Below, piece by piece: positions 8,748 to 16,925 of a stretch of 64,000 nucleotides of DNA (positions are counted from its first letter, which is position 1; the number at the start of each line of letters is the position of its first letter). The notes beneath the pieces were generated by a model. It saw only the letters and a list, made by a program, of their open reading frames with translations. It made no database searches and was not told the origin of the DNA. The translations under genes were made by a program, and so were the position numbers. Source of the DNA: Bifidobacterium moukalabense DSM 27321 (GTDB lineage: Bacteria; Actinomycetota; Actinomycetes; Actinomycetales; Bifidobacteriaceae); contig NZ_AZMV01000007.1 of NCBI RefSeq assembly GCF_000522505.1, positions 372,001 to 436,000 of the forward strand, in the 5' to 3' direction.

Positions 8748-9329
8748 ATGGCAGGCAGTCAAGGATTGTTTACGCTCAAAGAGGCCGCGTACCTACGGTC
8801 CCTTCCGGCCGTAAAAGAAGTGAGCGCTACGCGCATTACCTATTCCGACCAGTTCAAGATCGAATGCGTACGTCGTTACCTTAAAGGCGAGTCGGCTCGC
8901 AAGATCTTCCGTGATGCGGGGCTCGACCCGTCCCTCATCGGGGCCAAGCGCATCGAACGTTGCGTCGCGCGTTGGAAGACCACCAAATACATTGTCGATG
9001 AAGCCGCACGGATCGATGCCAACGACGGTGGCGAAAACAGTGCCGATGCCACCTCGTCCGAACGAAACGGGTGTATCGACGCGAAGTCCGTGCTCGACAG
9101 CTACAACATCGCCAATGCGGCGTTCGCGGCAATCAGCACCAGCAAGTCCTGCCGTGAAATATTCGACGTGCGCGACCTGATCATCTACCAGCAGGTGCAG
9201 CAGATCGCCGCATTGCAGGAGAAGGTGGCCGAGCTGCAACGTCGCATCGAACAACTGGGCGGCGCTGCCGATGTGACCGGCATGCTGGGCGTCGATGACA
9301 CCGCGTTGACGGCCGACTGGAAGGATTGA
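8748..9329 (+). CDS. Helix-turn-helix protein with C-terminal coiled coil
   Basis: A 193-residue protein of unknown function. Residues about 28-80 (ITYSDQFKIECVRRYLKGES, ARKIFRDAGLDPSLIG) resemble the transposase OrfA-type helix-turn-helix found in IS3-like elements. No DDE catalytic domain follows. After an acidic linker, residues about 150-172 (VQQIAALQEKVAELQRRIEQ) form a strong coiled coil for self-association. This suggests a domesticated DNA-binding protein rather than a mobile element; no inverted repeats or target duplication were seen around it. A good ribosome site (AAGGGGG) precedes ATG. Its targets are unknown; the G/C-block motifs just upstream are candidates for self-binding. 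Confidence 0.75.
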   Translation: MAGSQGLFTLKEAAYLRSLPAVKEVSATRITYSDQFKIECVRRYLKGESARKIFRDAGLDPSLIGAKRIERCVARWKTTKYIVDEAARIDANDGGENSADATSSERNGCIDAKSVLDSYNIANAAFAAISTSKSCREIFDVRDLIIYQQVQQIAALQEKVAELQRRIEQLGGAADVTGMLGVDDTALTADWKD

Positions 9330-9352
9330 CGGGGCGGTCGGGTGCCTCCGCC

Positions 9353-9358
9353 TACAAT
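9353..9358 (+). promoter_or_regulatory. -10 box for leaderless plsC transcript
   Basis: TACAAT ends seven bases before the ATG at 9366. No Shine-Dalgarno sequence precedes that ATG. The arrangement predicts a transcript that starts at or next to the start codon. Confidence 0.5.
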
Positions 9359-9365
9359 GATGGGT

Positions 9366-10247
9366 ATGGCATCTCAAGGAAAACCCTCACCGAGGTCGGC
9401 GGTAAAGCCCTTAAGCGACGCGCAGGTGGCGAAACTGGCAGCTGCGCATCATCTGGTCGATCCAACCCGTGACTTTCCGACCGGACCGCGAACGGCCAAT
9501 ACGGCGGAAATCGAAGCACAGAACCCCAAGGCCACGCACCGGTTGCTGACCGGCTGCGACGTGGTGCTTCGCAATCACAGCAAGGTACGCGCGTGGGGGC
9601 TTGAGCATGTGCCCGAAACCGGACCGTTCATCACCGCGGCGACGCATGTGACCATGTACGACGTGTTCGTGCCGATGGTCGGACTGTTCCATCAGGGGCG
9701 CCGCCCGCGTTACATGGCGAAGGCCGAAATGGCGACCTGGCCGTTGATCGGCAAATGGTTCCAGCTGGTCGGCATGCAGCCCGTGCAGAGACGCTCGGGC
9801 AAGGCGAAGGCCATTGAAGAGACGTCGATCGAAATTCTGACTTCCGGGCGGCCCCTGACCGTGTGGCCGGAGGGCACCGTGACGCGCGACCCGCAAAAAT
9901 GGCCGATGAGCATGAAGAACGGCGTGGGCGTGATCGCATTGGAGGCTTCGCGCAGGCTGGGTTACCAAATACCGCTGTTCTGCGCGGTGACGTGGGGTGC
10001 GGCAAGCATCAACCACTTCTGGCCGTGGCCGCGCAAGAACGTGGTGATGTGCTATGACACGGCGTTGGATTACGCCGATTTGCTGGCCGGTTCCTCCGAG
10101 TGGGGCGAAAGCGCGCCGGAGGATCTTGCCGATGAGCTGACCCGACGCATCCGTGTGCGCATGACCGAGATCATGGCCGAGATCCGCGGCGAACAAGCGC
10201 CCGACGGCTACTGGGATTACCGCACCATGAGCCGCGTGAAGGAGTAA
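9366..10247 (+). CDS. plsC: 1-acyl-sn-glycerol-3-phosphate acyltransferase family protein
   Basis: A membrane-associated acyltransferase of 293 residues that makes phosphatidic acid from lysophosphatidic acid, an early step of phospholipid synthesis. The family motifs are clear: H(X)4D as HVTMYD, the substrate-binding block YMAKAEM, and the PEGT motif as WPEGTVTRD. The next gene, gpsA, makes the glycerol-3-phosphate backbone for the same pathway. ATG at 9366 is preferred because a -10 box lies just upstream; GTG at 9342 would include that box in the coding region. Confidence 0.88.
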   Translation: MASQGKPSPRSAVKPLSDAQVAKLAAAHHLVDPTRDFPTGPRTANTAEIEAQNPKATHRLLTGCDVVLRNHSKVRAWGLEHVPETGPFITAATHVTMYDVFVPMVGLFHQGRRPRYMAKAEMATWPLIGKWFQLVGMQPVQRRSGKAKAIEETSIEILTSGRPLTVWPEGTVTRDPQKWPMSMKNGVGVIALEASRRLGYQIPLFCAVTWGAASINHFWPWPRKNVVMCYDTALDYADLLAGSSEWGESAPEDLADELTRRIRVRMTEIMAEIRGEQAPDGYWDYRTMSRVKE

Positions 10248-10360
10248 GCGGGGCTCACCCTTGCCGGCGCAAACGACGGATCCCATACCGAGCCGGCTGT
10301 AGCATAGGGAAAGCAACGTTGAAGGCGGTAATCCGCGGGAGCGATCCAAGGAGCGAAACA

Positions 10361-11359
10361 ATGACGAACGTGACGGTACTGGGCGCAGGTGCTTGGGGAA
10401 CGACCTTCGGCCAGGTGCTGGCCGACGCGGGCAACGATGTGACCATGTGGGCCATCGAGCCGGAAATCGTGGAGGATATCCGCGACCATCATCATAACGG
10501 CGTGCGCCTGCCCAGCGTGGAGGTACTGCCCGCCAACATGACCGCGACCGGCGACCGCGCCGAAGCCGTACGCGACGCCGACATCGTGATCGTGGCCATC
10601 GCGGCGCAGTTCGCCCGCGTGGCATTGCAGGAATTCAAGGATCTTATTCCCCAGACGGCGCTCGTGGCATCGCTGATGAAGGGCATCGAACGTTCCACGG
10701 GCAAGCGCATGGACGAAGTCGTCACCGAAACCCTGGATCTGCCGGCGGAGCGCTTCGCGGCCATCTCCGGACCGAATCTGAGCAGGCAGATCGCCGACCG
10801 CGAGCCGGCCGCCACCGTAGTGGCCTGCGCCGACCTCGACAACGCCCGCAAAATCGCCGCCGCCTGCTCCACCGACTATTTCCGCGCATTTGTGACGCGT
10901 GACGTAATCGGCTTGGAAATGTGCGGATCACTGAAGAATGTGGTGGCGCTGGCCGTGGGCATGGCCCGCGGCGCCGGCTATGGCGAGAACACCGCCGCCA
11001 TGATCGAGACCCGCGGCCTGGCCGAGCTGACTGCCCTGGGCGCCGCGGCCGGCGCCGACCCGAAGACCTTCGCCGGACTCGCGGGCGTGGGCGACATGAT
11101 CGCCACCTGCGGCTCCCCACTGAGCCGCAACTACACGTTCGGCTCCAATCTGGGCAAGGGATTGAGCGTTGAGGAGGCGACCAAGGTGAGCAACGGCGTG
11201 GCCGAAGGCGTGCCGACCACCGACGCGGTGGTGGCCCTCGGCAAGCAGTACGGCGTGGCCACCCCGCTTGCCACCGCCATGAGCCACGTGCTCTCCGACG
11301 GCATCTCCTGCGCCCAGATGCTCTCCGAACTCTTCGATGAAGGCATCAGCGAAGAGTAG
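10361..11359 (+). CDS. gpsA: Glycerol-3-phosphate dehydrogenase [NAD(P)+]
   Basis: A soluble 332-residue enzyme reducing dihydroxyacetone phosphate to glycerol-3-phosphate, the lipid backbone. The N-terminus has the nucleotide-binding glycine motif GAGAWGTTFG. The catalytic core follows as EMCGSLKNVVALAVGMARG, holding the conserved Lys, and GAGYGENTAAMIETRG. Length matches the family. The start is supported by AAGGAG upstream at a normal distance. It lies between plsC and ddl, an order common in bifidobacteria, so lipid and wall precursor genes are grouped here. Confidence 0.95.
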   Translation: MTNVTVLGAGAWGTTFGQVLADAGNDVTMWAIEPEIVEDIRDHHHNGVRLPSVEVLPANMTATGDRAEAVRDADIVIVAIAAQFARVALQEFKDLIPQTALVASLMKGIERSTGKRMDEVVTETLDLPAERFAAISGPNLSRQIADREPAATVVACADLDNARKIAAACSTDYFRAFVTRDVIGLEMCGSLKNVVALAVGMARGAGYGENTAAMIETRGLAELTALGAAAGADPKTFAGLAGVGDMIATCGSPLSRNYTFGSNLGKGLSVEEATKVSNGVAEGVPTTDAVVALGKQYGVATPLATAMSHVLSDGISCAQMLSELFDEGISEE

Positions 11360-11427
11360 AGGAATGGAGTAAGCGGCGAATAGTATGCTGGTGTGGTAAA
11401 TGCAAAGGCTGATGCAAAGGGCGGAAC

Positions 11428-12564
11428 ATGGCTAACAAGCGCATAGTGGTGATGTATGGCGGCAAGGCCGACGAGCATTCGATTTCATGCATCTCCACCG
11501 CGGGTGTGTTGCGTGCGCTGGATGCGGAGAAGTTCGAGGCGCTTCCGATCGGCATCACCAAAACCGGCCAGTGGATCGTCGGCGGCGAGGATCCGCGCGG
11601 CTGGAATATGAGCGAAGGCATGCCCACCGTCAGGAAGACCGATTCCGCCAAAGACGTGGTGCTCGATGTAGCGCTTGGCCGGGATGGCTTCTTCGCGCGC
11701 GAGGCCGACGGCACGCTGACCTCCCTGGGCCATGTGGACGCGGTGCTGCCGGTGCTGCACGGGCCGTACGGCGAGGACGGCACCATTCAGGGCCTGTTCG
11801 AAATGATGAACGTGCCGTACGTGGGTTGCGGTGTGTTCGCTTCCGCCGCCTGCATGGATAAGCACTATACGAAGGTGCTGCTGGCCGCTGCAGGCATTCC
11901 GGTCGCTCCCGGCATCACGTTGGATGCGCGCGATTACGATGCCGCTTCCGCATTCGCCGCAAACGGCGAAACGATGCTGGCCGCGGTACGGGATGCGGGG
12001 TTGCGGTATCCGCTGTTCGTCAAGCCGTCCCGTGCCGGCTCCAGCTTCGGCGTGACCAAGGTGGAGCACGAAGGCGATGCCGCCGAGCTGGCCGCGGCCG
12101 TGTTCGAGGCGTCCCACCATGATTGGCGTGTGCTGGTCGAGCAGGGCATCGACGCACGAGAGATCGAATGCGCGGTGCTGTGCCCGAAAGCCGGCGACGA
12201 GCCGCGCGCCAGCTGGCCGGGTGAGATCGTGCTTGACAAGCGCGCCGAGGGCGACGACCAGTTCTACGATTTCGACAGCAAATACATGGACGCCGAGGCG
12301 AGCCATGTGGAAGTGCCCGCGGCCCTGCCCCAGGAGACGCTCGAACTGGTACGCGAGACTGCGAAGAAGGCGTTCAAGGCGGTCGACGGCGCGGGCCTGA
12401 GCCGTGTGGACACGTTCGTGACGGCCGACGGCAGGGTGATGGTCAACGAGATCAATACCATGCCTGGCTTCACACCCATCTCGATGTACCCCAAGGCATG
12501 GGACGCCACCGGCGTGAACTACACCGACCTGATCACCACCCTCATCGAAGGCGTTCTGGAATAG
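11428..12564 (+). CDS. ddl: D-alanine--D-alanine ligase
   Basis: A cytoplasmic ATP-grasp enzyme of 378 residues that joins two D-Ala for peptidoglycan precursors. Visible motifs are the N-terminal MYGGKADEHSISCIS, the loop HGPYGEDGTIQGLFEM, the ATP-grasp Lys region LFVKPSRAGSSFGV and the metal-binding block VNEINTMPGFTPISMYPK. The residues between these motifs do not obviously show the changes that mark D-Ala-D-Lac ligases, but this was not aligned. The gene follows gpsA by 68 bases. Confidence 0.95.
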   Translation: MANKRIVVMYGGKADEHSISCISTAGVLRALDAEKFEALPIGITKTGQWIVGGEDPRGWNMSEGMPTVRKTDSAKDVVLDVALGRDGFFAREADGTLTSLGHVDAVLPVLHGPYGEDGTIQGLFEMMNVPYVGCGVFASAACMDKHYTKVLLAAAGIPVAPGITLDARDYDAASAFAANGETMLAAVRDAGLRYPLFVKPSRAGSSFGVTKVEHEGDAAELAAAVFEASHHDWRVLVEQGIDAREIECAVLCPKAGDEPRASWPGEIVLDKRAEGDDQFYDFDSKYMDAEASHVEVPAALPQETLELVRETAKKAFKAVDGAGLSRVDTFVTADGRVMVNEINTMPGFTPISMYPKAWDATGVNYTDLITTLIEGVLE

Positions 12565-12612
12565 TCGACTTCGAGACCGGGCGGGCGGGTTTACCGTCAA
12601 AGGAGGAATCTG

Positions 12613-12648
12613 ATGGGATCGGTGTCGATGTTCAGGATTTTGTATTAA
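12613..12648 (+). CDS. Candidate 11-residue leader peptide
   Basis: A tiny reading frame, MGSVSMFRILY, with an ideal Shine-Dalgarno AAAGGAGG (12599-12606) six bases before ATG, stronger than that of most genes around it. It ends 51 bases before the CPBP protease start. The inverted repeat TTCAGGA/TCCTGAA (12631-12657) overlaps its second half and stop codon. It could be a leader peptide controlling the next gene, or a remnant ribosome site. No homologue is known to me. Confidence 0.35.
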   Translation: MGSVSMFRILY

Positions 12649-12657
12649 AGTCCTGAA
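12631..12657 (+). promoter_or_regulatory. Inverted repeat around a -10-like box before the CPBP gene
   Basis: TTCAGGA (12631-12637) and TCCTGAA (12651-12657) are perfect inverted arms around TTTTGTATTAAAG, which contains a -10-like TATTAA. It could be an operator for a repressor, or the stem of a regulatory hairpin in the leader of the next gene. Confidence 0.35.
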
Positions 12658-12699
12658 GCGTTGGTGCATTTTTATTTTTCCATGAAGCCGAGGATGACC

Positions 12700-13818
12700 A
12701 TGACCTTTCCGCAGCAACCGCAATACCCACCGCAGCAGTCCCAGCAGCCGCAGTATCCGCAGTATCAACAGCCGCAGCAGTATCAGCAGCCTCAACCGGT
12801 GCAGCCGCAGTATCCGCAGCCGGTACCGCCCCGGAATTACCATATGTGGCTTGAGAGTGCCAGGCGCAGCTTCTCGCTGATCAGCTGGGGCCTGTGCGTG
12901 ACAATCGTCGCATGGGAGGCGCTCGCGATCATCGTCTCGACGCTTCTGAGCAGCACCGTACTGCGACATGCCGGCAGCATGCCGCACTGGGCCGTCTATC
13001 TGTCTTCCAGCCTGCCGCTGTATTGCATCGCAATGCCGTTGGCCTGGCTGCTCATGCGCAATGTGCCGGCGTTGCCGACGCGTGAATTCACGCTTGGACC
13101 GGGGCGTTTCTTCAAGCTGTTCATCATGATGCTGCCGCTCATCTATGCGGCCAATATCGTCAGCAACATACTCGCGACGCTGTTGTCTGGCGGAAGGTCA
13201 AGCAACAGCATCACCGATCTCGTGTCGCAGGTCGACATCTGGAATGTGATCTTCCTGGTGATCGCCGCACCGATCTTCGAGGAATGGCTGTTCCGCAAGC
13301 AGCTCATCAGCCGGCTGCGCAAGTACGGCGAGAAGACCGCGATTGTGTTCTCGGCGCTCGCGTTCGCACTGTTCCACATGAATCTGTATCAAGCGCTTTA
13401 TGCGTTCGTACTTGGCCTGATGCTCGGATATGTGTACACACGCACGAGTCGGCTGCGCTACAGCGTGGCCATGCATATGCTGTTCAATTTCATGGGTGGT
13501 GTGATCTCGCCGCTGGTGCTTTCGCTCGTGGACACGAAGACGCTGAGCGCGATGTCCTCGGGTAACGTCGGCGCCGACGCGCAGATGTCCGGCGGGGTGC
13601 TCATCGTAGCGCTGTACGGCATGGCCATGCTGGGGCTGATCATCGCCGGCATCGTGCTGCTGGCACGCGAAGCCAAGTATCTGGAATTCCATACCGCGCC
13701 GGAGGAACTGCCGCGTGGCGTTCGGGTCAATACGGCGCTGGGCAATCCGGGCACGATTGTGTTCATCATACTGACGGTGGCGTTGACCGCCATAACGCTC
13801 ATCTCTTCAATGCTGTAG
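12700..13818 (+). CDS. CPBP family intramembrane metalloprotease with Pro/Gln-rich N-terminus
   Basis: A multi-pass membrane protein of 372 residues. Residues 3-45 are a low-complexity Pro/Gln/Tyr tail rich in PQQ and PQYPQ units, likely cytosolic. Then come several hydrophobic segments and the CPBP/CAAX protease core: EEWLFRKQLISRL (EExxxR), FHMNLYQALYAFVLG (second His motif) and SVAMHMLFN (third). All metal-binding motifs are present, so it is probably an active Abi-type protease. Bacterial relatives serve in peptide maturation or bacteriocin self-protection; the substrate here is unknown. ATG at 12700 follows GAGG at 6 bases; ATGs at 12682 and 12694 are in frame and possible. Confidence 0.85.
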   Translation: MTFPQQPQYPPQQSQQPQYPQYQQPQQYQQPQPVQPQYPQPVPPRNYHMWLESARRSFSLISWGLCVTIVAWEALAIIVSTLLSSTVLRHAGSMPHWAVYLSSSLPLYCIAMPLAWLLMRNVPALPTREFTLGPGRFFKLFIMMLPLIYAANIVSNILATLLSGGRSSNSITDLVSQVDIWNVIFLVIAAPIFEEWLFRKQLISRLRKYGEKTAIVFSALAFALFHMNLYQALYAFVLGLMLGYVYTRTSRLRYSVAMHMLFNFMGGVISPLVLSLVDTKTLSAMSSGNVGADAQMSGGVLIVALYGMAMLGLIIAGIVLLAREAKYLEFHTAPEELPRGVRVNTALGNPGTIVFIILTVALTAITLISSML

Positions 13819-13839
13819 TTGAAGTGGCGGTATGCGCCG

Positions 13840-14625
13840 CTATGCGTCGGTGGCGACGGCGCGATGCTCCAGATACTCGGCGTTGGCGATGGCCCGGGCC
13901 ACGGCATCGGCCATGGTCGACAGCAGCAGATCGCTTTTCGCAAAGGCGTAGACCGTGCCTTCGATGCCATACGGCGAGAATCCGGTGAGTTTCACCTTCG
14001 GGGCATACCGCGTGTTCGCAAGACCTTCCGTCTCCTTCGTGACGGCGGCGACGATATCCTGCTCCATCCGACTGATATCGGTGCCGGCTTTCGCGGTGAA
14101 CGGCACCTGCACCAAGCATTCGTTGGACGGGTCGAGCTTTTCGAGCGAGGCGGTGTTCAGAATCGAATTCGGAATCACCATTTCGTTGCCGTTGCGCTCC
14201 TTGACAACGGTCTGGCGCCAGTTGATGTCTTTGACGATGCCCTTCGTGCCGGCGACGCTCACGTAGTCGCCGGGCTGGATCACGCGGCCGAGCATCAGGC
14301 CGAAGCCGCCGATTACATTGGCGATCGTGTCTTTCAGGCCTAGGGAGACGGCGAGACCTCCAATGCCGAGCGCGGTGAACAGGGTGGTCGGATTCACGCC
14401 GAATACCGGTTGCAGTACGGTCGCCGCCGCCAGCACCCATACGACCACGCGCAGGATATTCACGAAGATCGAGGCGTTCGGCACCTGCGAACGGTCGAGA
14501 ATCCTGCGTACCACGCGTGTGAGCGCCTTGTCGAAGAAGAAGGCTATAAGCGCGACGATGGCGAGATATATCAGTCTTCCGTAGTTGTTTTGCAGCCATT
14601 TCCAAATGATTTCAAGCGGATCCAT
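13840..14625 (-). CDS. Small-conductance mechanosensitive channel (MscS family)
   Basis: A compact MscS-type channel of 261 residues that releases solutes on osmotic downshock. There are hydrophobic segments at about 15-32 and 55-75. The pore helix follows as LGIGGLAVSLGLKDTIANVI, rich in Gly and Ala as in the family. The beta domain then reads GRVIQPGDYVSVAGTKGIV and a mixed cytosolic domain ends the protein. It has only the core domains, not the long N-terminus of MscK types. It converges with the CPBP gene and is divergent from the hydrolase gene at 14680. Confidence 0.9.
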   Translation of the reverse strand: MDPLEIIWKWLQNNYGRLIYLAIVALIAFFFDKALTRVVRRILDRSQVPNASIFVNILRVVVWVLAAATVLQPVFGVNPTTLFTALGIGGLAVSLGLKDTIANVIGGFGLMLGRVIQPGDYVSVAGTKGIVKDINWRQTVVKERNGNEMVIPNSILNTASLEKLDPSNECLVQVPFTAKAGTDISRMEQDIVAAVTKETEGLANTRYAPKVKLTGFSPYGIEGTVYAFAKSDLLLSTMADAVARAIANAEYLEHRAVATDA

Positions 14626-14667
14626 GTGGCTTAGTCTAACTCAGCCGGCATAAGCGCGGACACGGGC

Positions 14668-14673
14668 TAGAGT
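14668..14673 (+). promoter_or_regulatory. -10 box for leaderless Mbeg1-like gene
   Basis: TAGAGT ends six bases before the ATG at 14680. No Shine-Dalgarno sequence lies in front of that ATG. A leaderless or nearly leaderless transcript is predicted. Confidence 0.4.
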
Positions 14674-14679
14674 TGGGGT

Positions 14680-15936
14680 ATGGGCAATGTTGTGGATTAT
14701 GTGCGCTCGGAGTTCCGCACATTCGACGAGCTGGCATTCAGCAATGTCGATTCGCTGGTGCTGTCCGAACTGTCATACATGCGTCTTTCCGGCCTAGTGC
14801 CTACGTTCGAGACGGCCAAGTCGGTGGCGACCGTGCCGATTGCGCGGCTGCTGCGGGCCGAGGGCTATCCGGTTATGTTCGCTTCGAATTCCAACGATAT
14901 GAATGATTATCGGCTCTCATTGCTGCGGGCCGTATGCGAATCGCCCCGCTTCCGCGGATTGCGCGTCGGCGAGTATGCCGAACGTCTCGATGAGCGCAGG
15001 GAACAGCAGTTCGCCGCAATGACGTTCGATCTGGGCGATTGCCCTCATGTCGCGGCTGCGCAGGACCGCGACGATTCCGCCGATTCGCCGACCGATGCGG
15101 CGGGGTTGCTGTACGTCGCCTTCCGAGGCACGGACGGCACGCTTGTCGGATGGAAGGAGGATTTCAACATGGCGGTGCGTTGCCCGGTACCGTCACAGGA
15201 ATCCGCATACCGATATGTGGATTCGGTCATGGATCGTTCCTCCGGTTTCCTCTCCGCCTCCCCGGCTCCCGGCATCATGATCGGAGGGCATTCCAAAGGC
15301 GGCAATATGGCCACGTATGCGGCCATGCTGGTCGCGCAGCACGATATCGCACGATCCTGCGAACGTGCCCGGAATCTGGGGCTGATGCCGGCGCTGGGCG
15401 GTGCGGTGGAAGGCCGTAACGGCAGAATACGAAAGGTCTATTCGCATGATGGTCCCGGACTGCCGCAGGCCATGGTGGACGGTCAGGCCTACCGAGCCAT
15501 CGGCCGACGAATCGATAAGACGGTACCGGAATCGTCGATTGTGGGCATGCTGTTGCAGACATCCGCGCGCTACACCGTGGTGAAGGCCGACGCCATCGGC
15601 ATCATGCAGCATCTTGGCTCGAGTTGGCGGGTGACCGGCGGCGCGTTCGAACGGGCAAACGGGCTGTCGGGCGTCGCGCAGGTCATGAAGAGGACCATCG
15701 ACGCGTGGCTGGAAACGGTAGGGCAGGAACAGCGCGAGCGGGCGATCAACCAGATCTATGAGATCTTCGCATCGACCGGGTATGCGAACATCGCCGATCT
15801 GACCGCGAATTGGACGGATTCACTGCCGAAGATCCTCGCCGCGGCCAAGAGCACGGACCGGGAAACCCGTACGTTCATTCTCGACGTACTCAAAGCCGTT
15901 CCGGCCAGCGCCGCCAAAGCCCTTGATCCACGTTAG
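14680..15936 (+). CDS. Mbeg1-like (DUF2974) alpha/beta hydrolase, copy 1
   Basis: A cytosolic lipase-like protein of 418 residues. Hallmarks are LLYVAFRGTDGTLVGWKEDF, and GGHSKGGNMATYAA with the GxSxG nucleophile Ser. The C-terminal block SSIVGMLLQTSARYTVVKAD runs on to IMQHLGSSW. It is clearly paralogous to the gene at 16926: both begin MGN-(I/V)-(I/V)-DY and share these blocks. Mbeg1-like proteins are widespread in Gram-positives and poorly studied. The product is not secreted. It overlaps the end of the convergent gene at 15933 by four bases. Confidence 0.8.
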   Translation: MGNVVDYVRSEFRTFDELAFSNVDSLVLSELSYMRLSGLVPTFETAKSVATVPIARLLRAEGYPVMFASNSNDMNDYRLSLLRAVCESPRFRGLRVGEYAERLDERREQQFAAMTFDLGDCPHVAAAQDRDDSADSPTDAAGLLYVAFRGTDGTLVGWKEDFNMAVRCPVPSQESAYRYVDSVMDRSSGFLSASPAPGIMIGGHSKGGNMATYAAMLVAQHDIARSCERARNLGLMPALGGAVEGRNGRIRKVYSHDGPGLPQAMVDGQAYRAIGRRIDKTVPESSIVGMLLQTSARYTVVKADAIGIMQHLGSSWRVTGGAFERANGLSGVAQVMKRTIDAWLETVGQEQRERAINQIYEIFASTGYANIADLTANWTDSLPKILAAAKSTDRETRTFILDVLKAVPASAAKALDPR

Positions 15937-16667
15937 CGTTTGCGGGAATCATGGCGGGACATGGCTTCGCGCAGGTGCCGTACGATACGGGAGTCCCGCA
16001 CGGACGTCATGGTCGGGAACGCCTGGATCAGACGCTGCTGCTGCCAGCTCAGCACCTCACGCGCGTGCGCCTCGGTGGCGGCGAACCTCTCGTCGAACCG
16101 TTCGCGACCGCGGGCCTCATATTCTTCAAGCTCGCGTTGCAGACGGGTGATGCGGTTGTCGAAGCTCAACAGGCCGGCCAACGTGAACGAGACGTCGGTC
16201 ACGAGCACAAGCGTGAATATGATCGTCAGAATATCCAAGGTGAGCGGCTGCCAGGAATCAAGTACGTCGGAAACCCACGGCTGCACATATTCCTTGACCA
16301 CGGCCGCGCCGATGCCGAAGGCCAGGAATCCGTTCAGGTAGATGCGTCCGTTGATGTTGAACGGCTTGCCGGTGTAGTCCCACAGTCTCATATGGAACAG
16401 CTTCTCGACGGCCCACGATGAGAAGTACTCCAGCGTGCAGGCCAGCATGCCGGAACTGAGGAACAGTGCGATCGGATTGTCGACGTCATGCAGCAGGAAG
16501 ATCACCGAGGCCGCCCCGAAACCGTATATCGGGCAGAGCGGGCCGTTCAGAATGCCCCGGTCGACCCATTTCCTGCGCAGGACCAGGTTCAGGCCGGTCT
16601 CCCATACCCAGCCGACCATGCTGTAGAACAGCCACCACAGGAAAATCTTTTCAATCGCAAATCGCAT
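15933..16667 (-). CDS. CmpB-like putative ABC-transporter membrane protein (PF06541 type)
   Basis: A 244-residue membrane protein. The N-terminal two thirds have about five hydrophobic segments and the family signature YSMVGWVWETGLNL and GPLCPIYGFGA. The last third (about 180-244) is a charged, Arg/Glu-rich helical tail (LQRELEEYEARGRERFDERF) that likely forms a coiled coil in the cytosol. The family is annotated as a type IV ABC permease, but no ATPase partner lies nearby, so the transport role is unproven. It is nested between two Mbeg1-like paralogues on the other strand, which suggests a functional link. Confidence 0.75.
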   Translation of the reverse strand: MRFAIEKIFLWWLFYSMVGWVWETGLNLVLRRKWVDRGILNGPLCPIYGFGAASVIFLLHDVDNPIALFLSSGMLACTLEYFSSWAVEKLFHMRLWDYTGKPFNINGRIYLNGFLAFGIGAAVVKEYVQPWVSDVLDSWQPLTLDILTIIFTLVLVTDVSFTLAGLLSFDNRITRLQRELEEYEARGRERFDERFAATEAHAREVLSWQQQRLIQAFPTMTSVRDSRIVRHLREAMSRHDSRKR

Positions 16668-16925
16668 ATTCGCAGGTTATACCTTTCGCGTCGGTTTGGT
16701 CGGACGGGGCGGCCGTCTCGCCGAAAGATGAAAAACTATGCGGTGGGCGAGCGGTGGTCCGGTTTTGTGCGGAAGGTCGCTGGGAAAATGCTGAATTTCG
16801 GATGGCGGAGGGAAAACCGACGCATAATGAAGGAAGCGCAGCCACCGGGGCGGCCATCGCAAAGATCCCTAATCGCAATGGCCGGCCTGATTTCGTAATG
16901 CCTCGGATGTCGGAAAGGAGCGGGA

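Noticed and set aside
8748..9329. Insertion sequence
   Set aside because: No catalytic domain, no terminal inverted repeats and no target duplication were seen.
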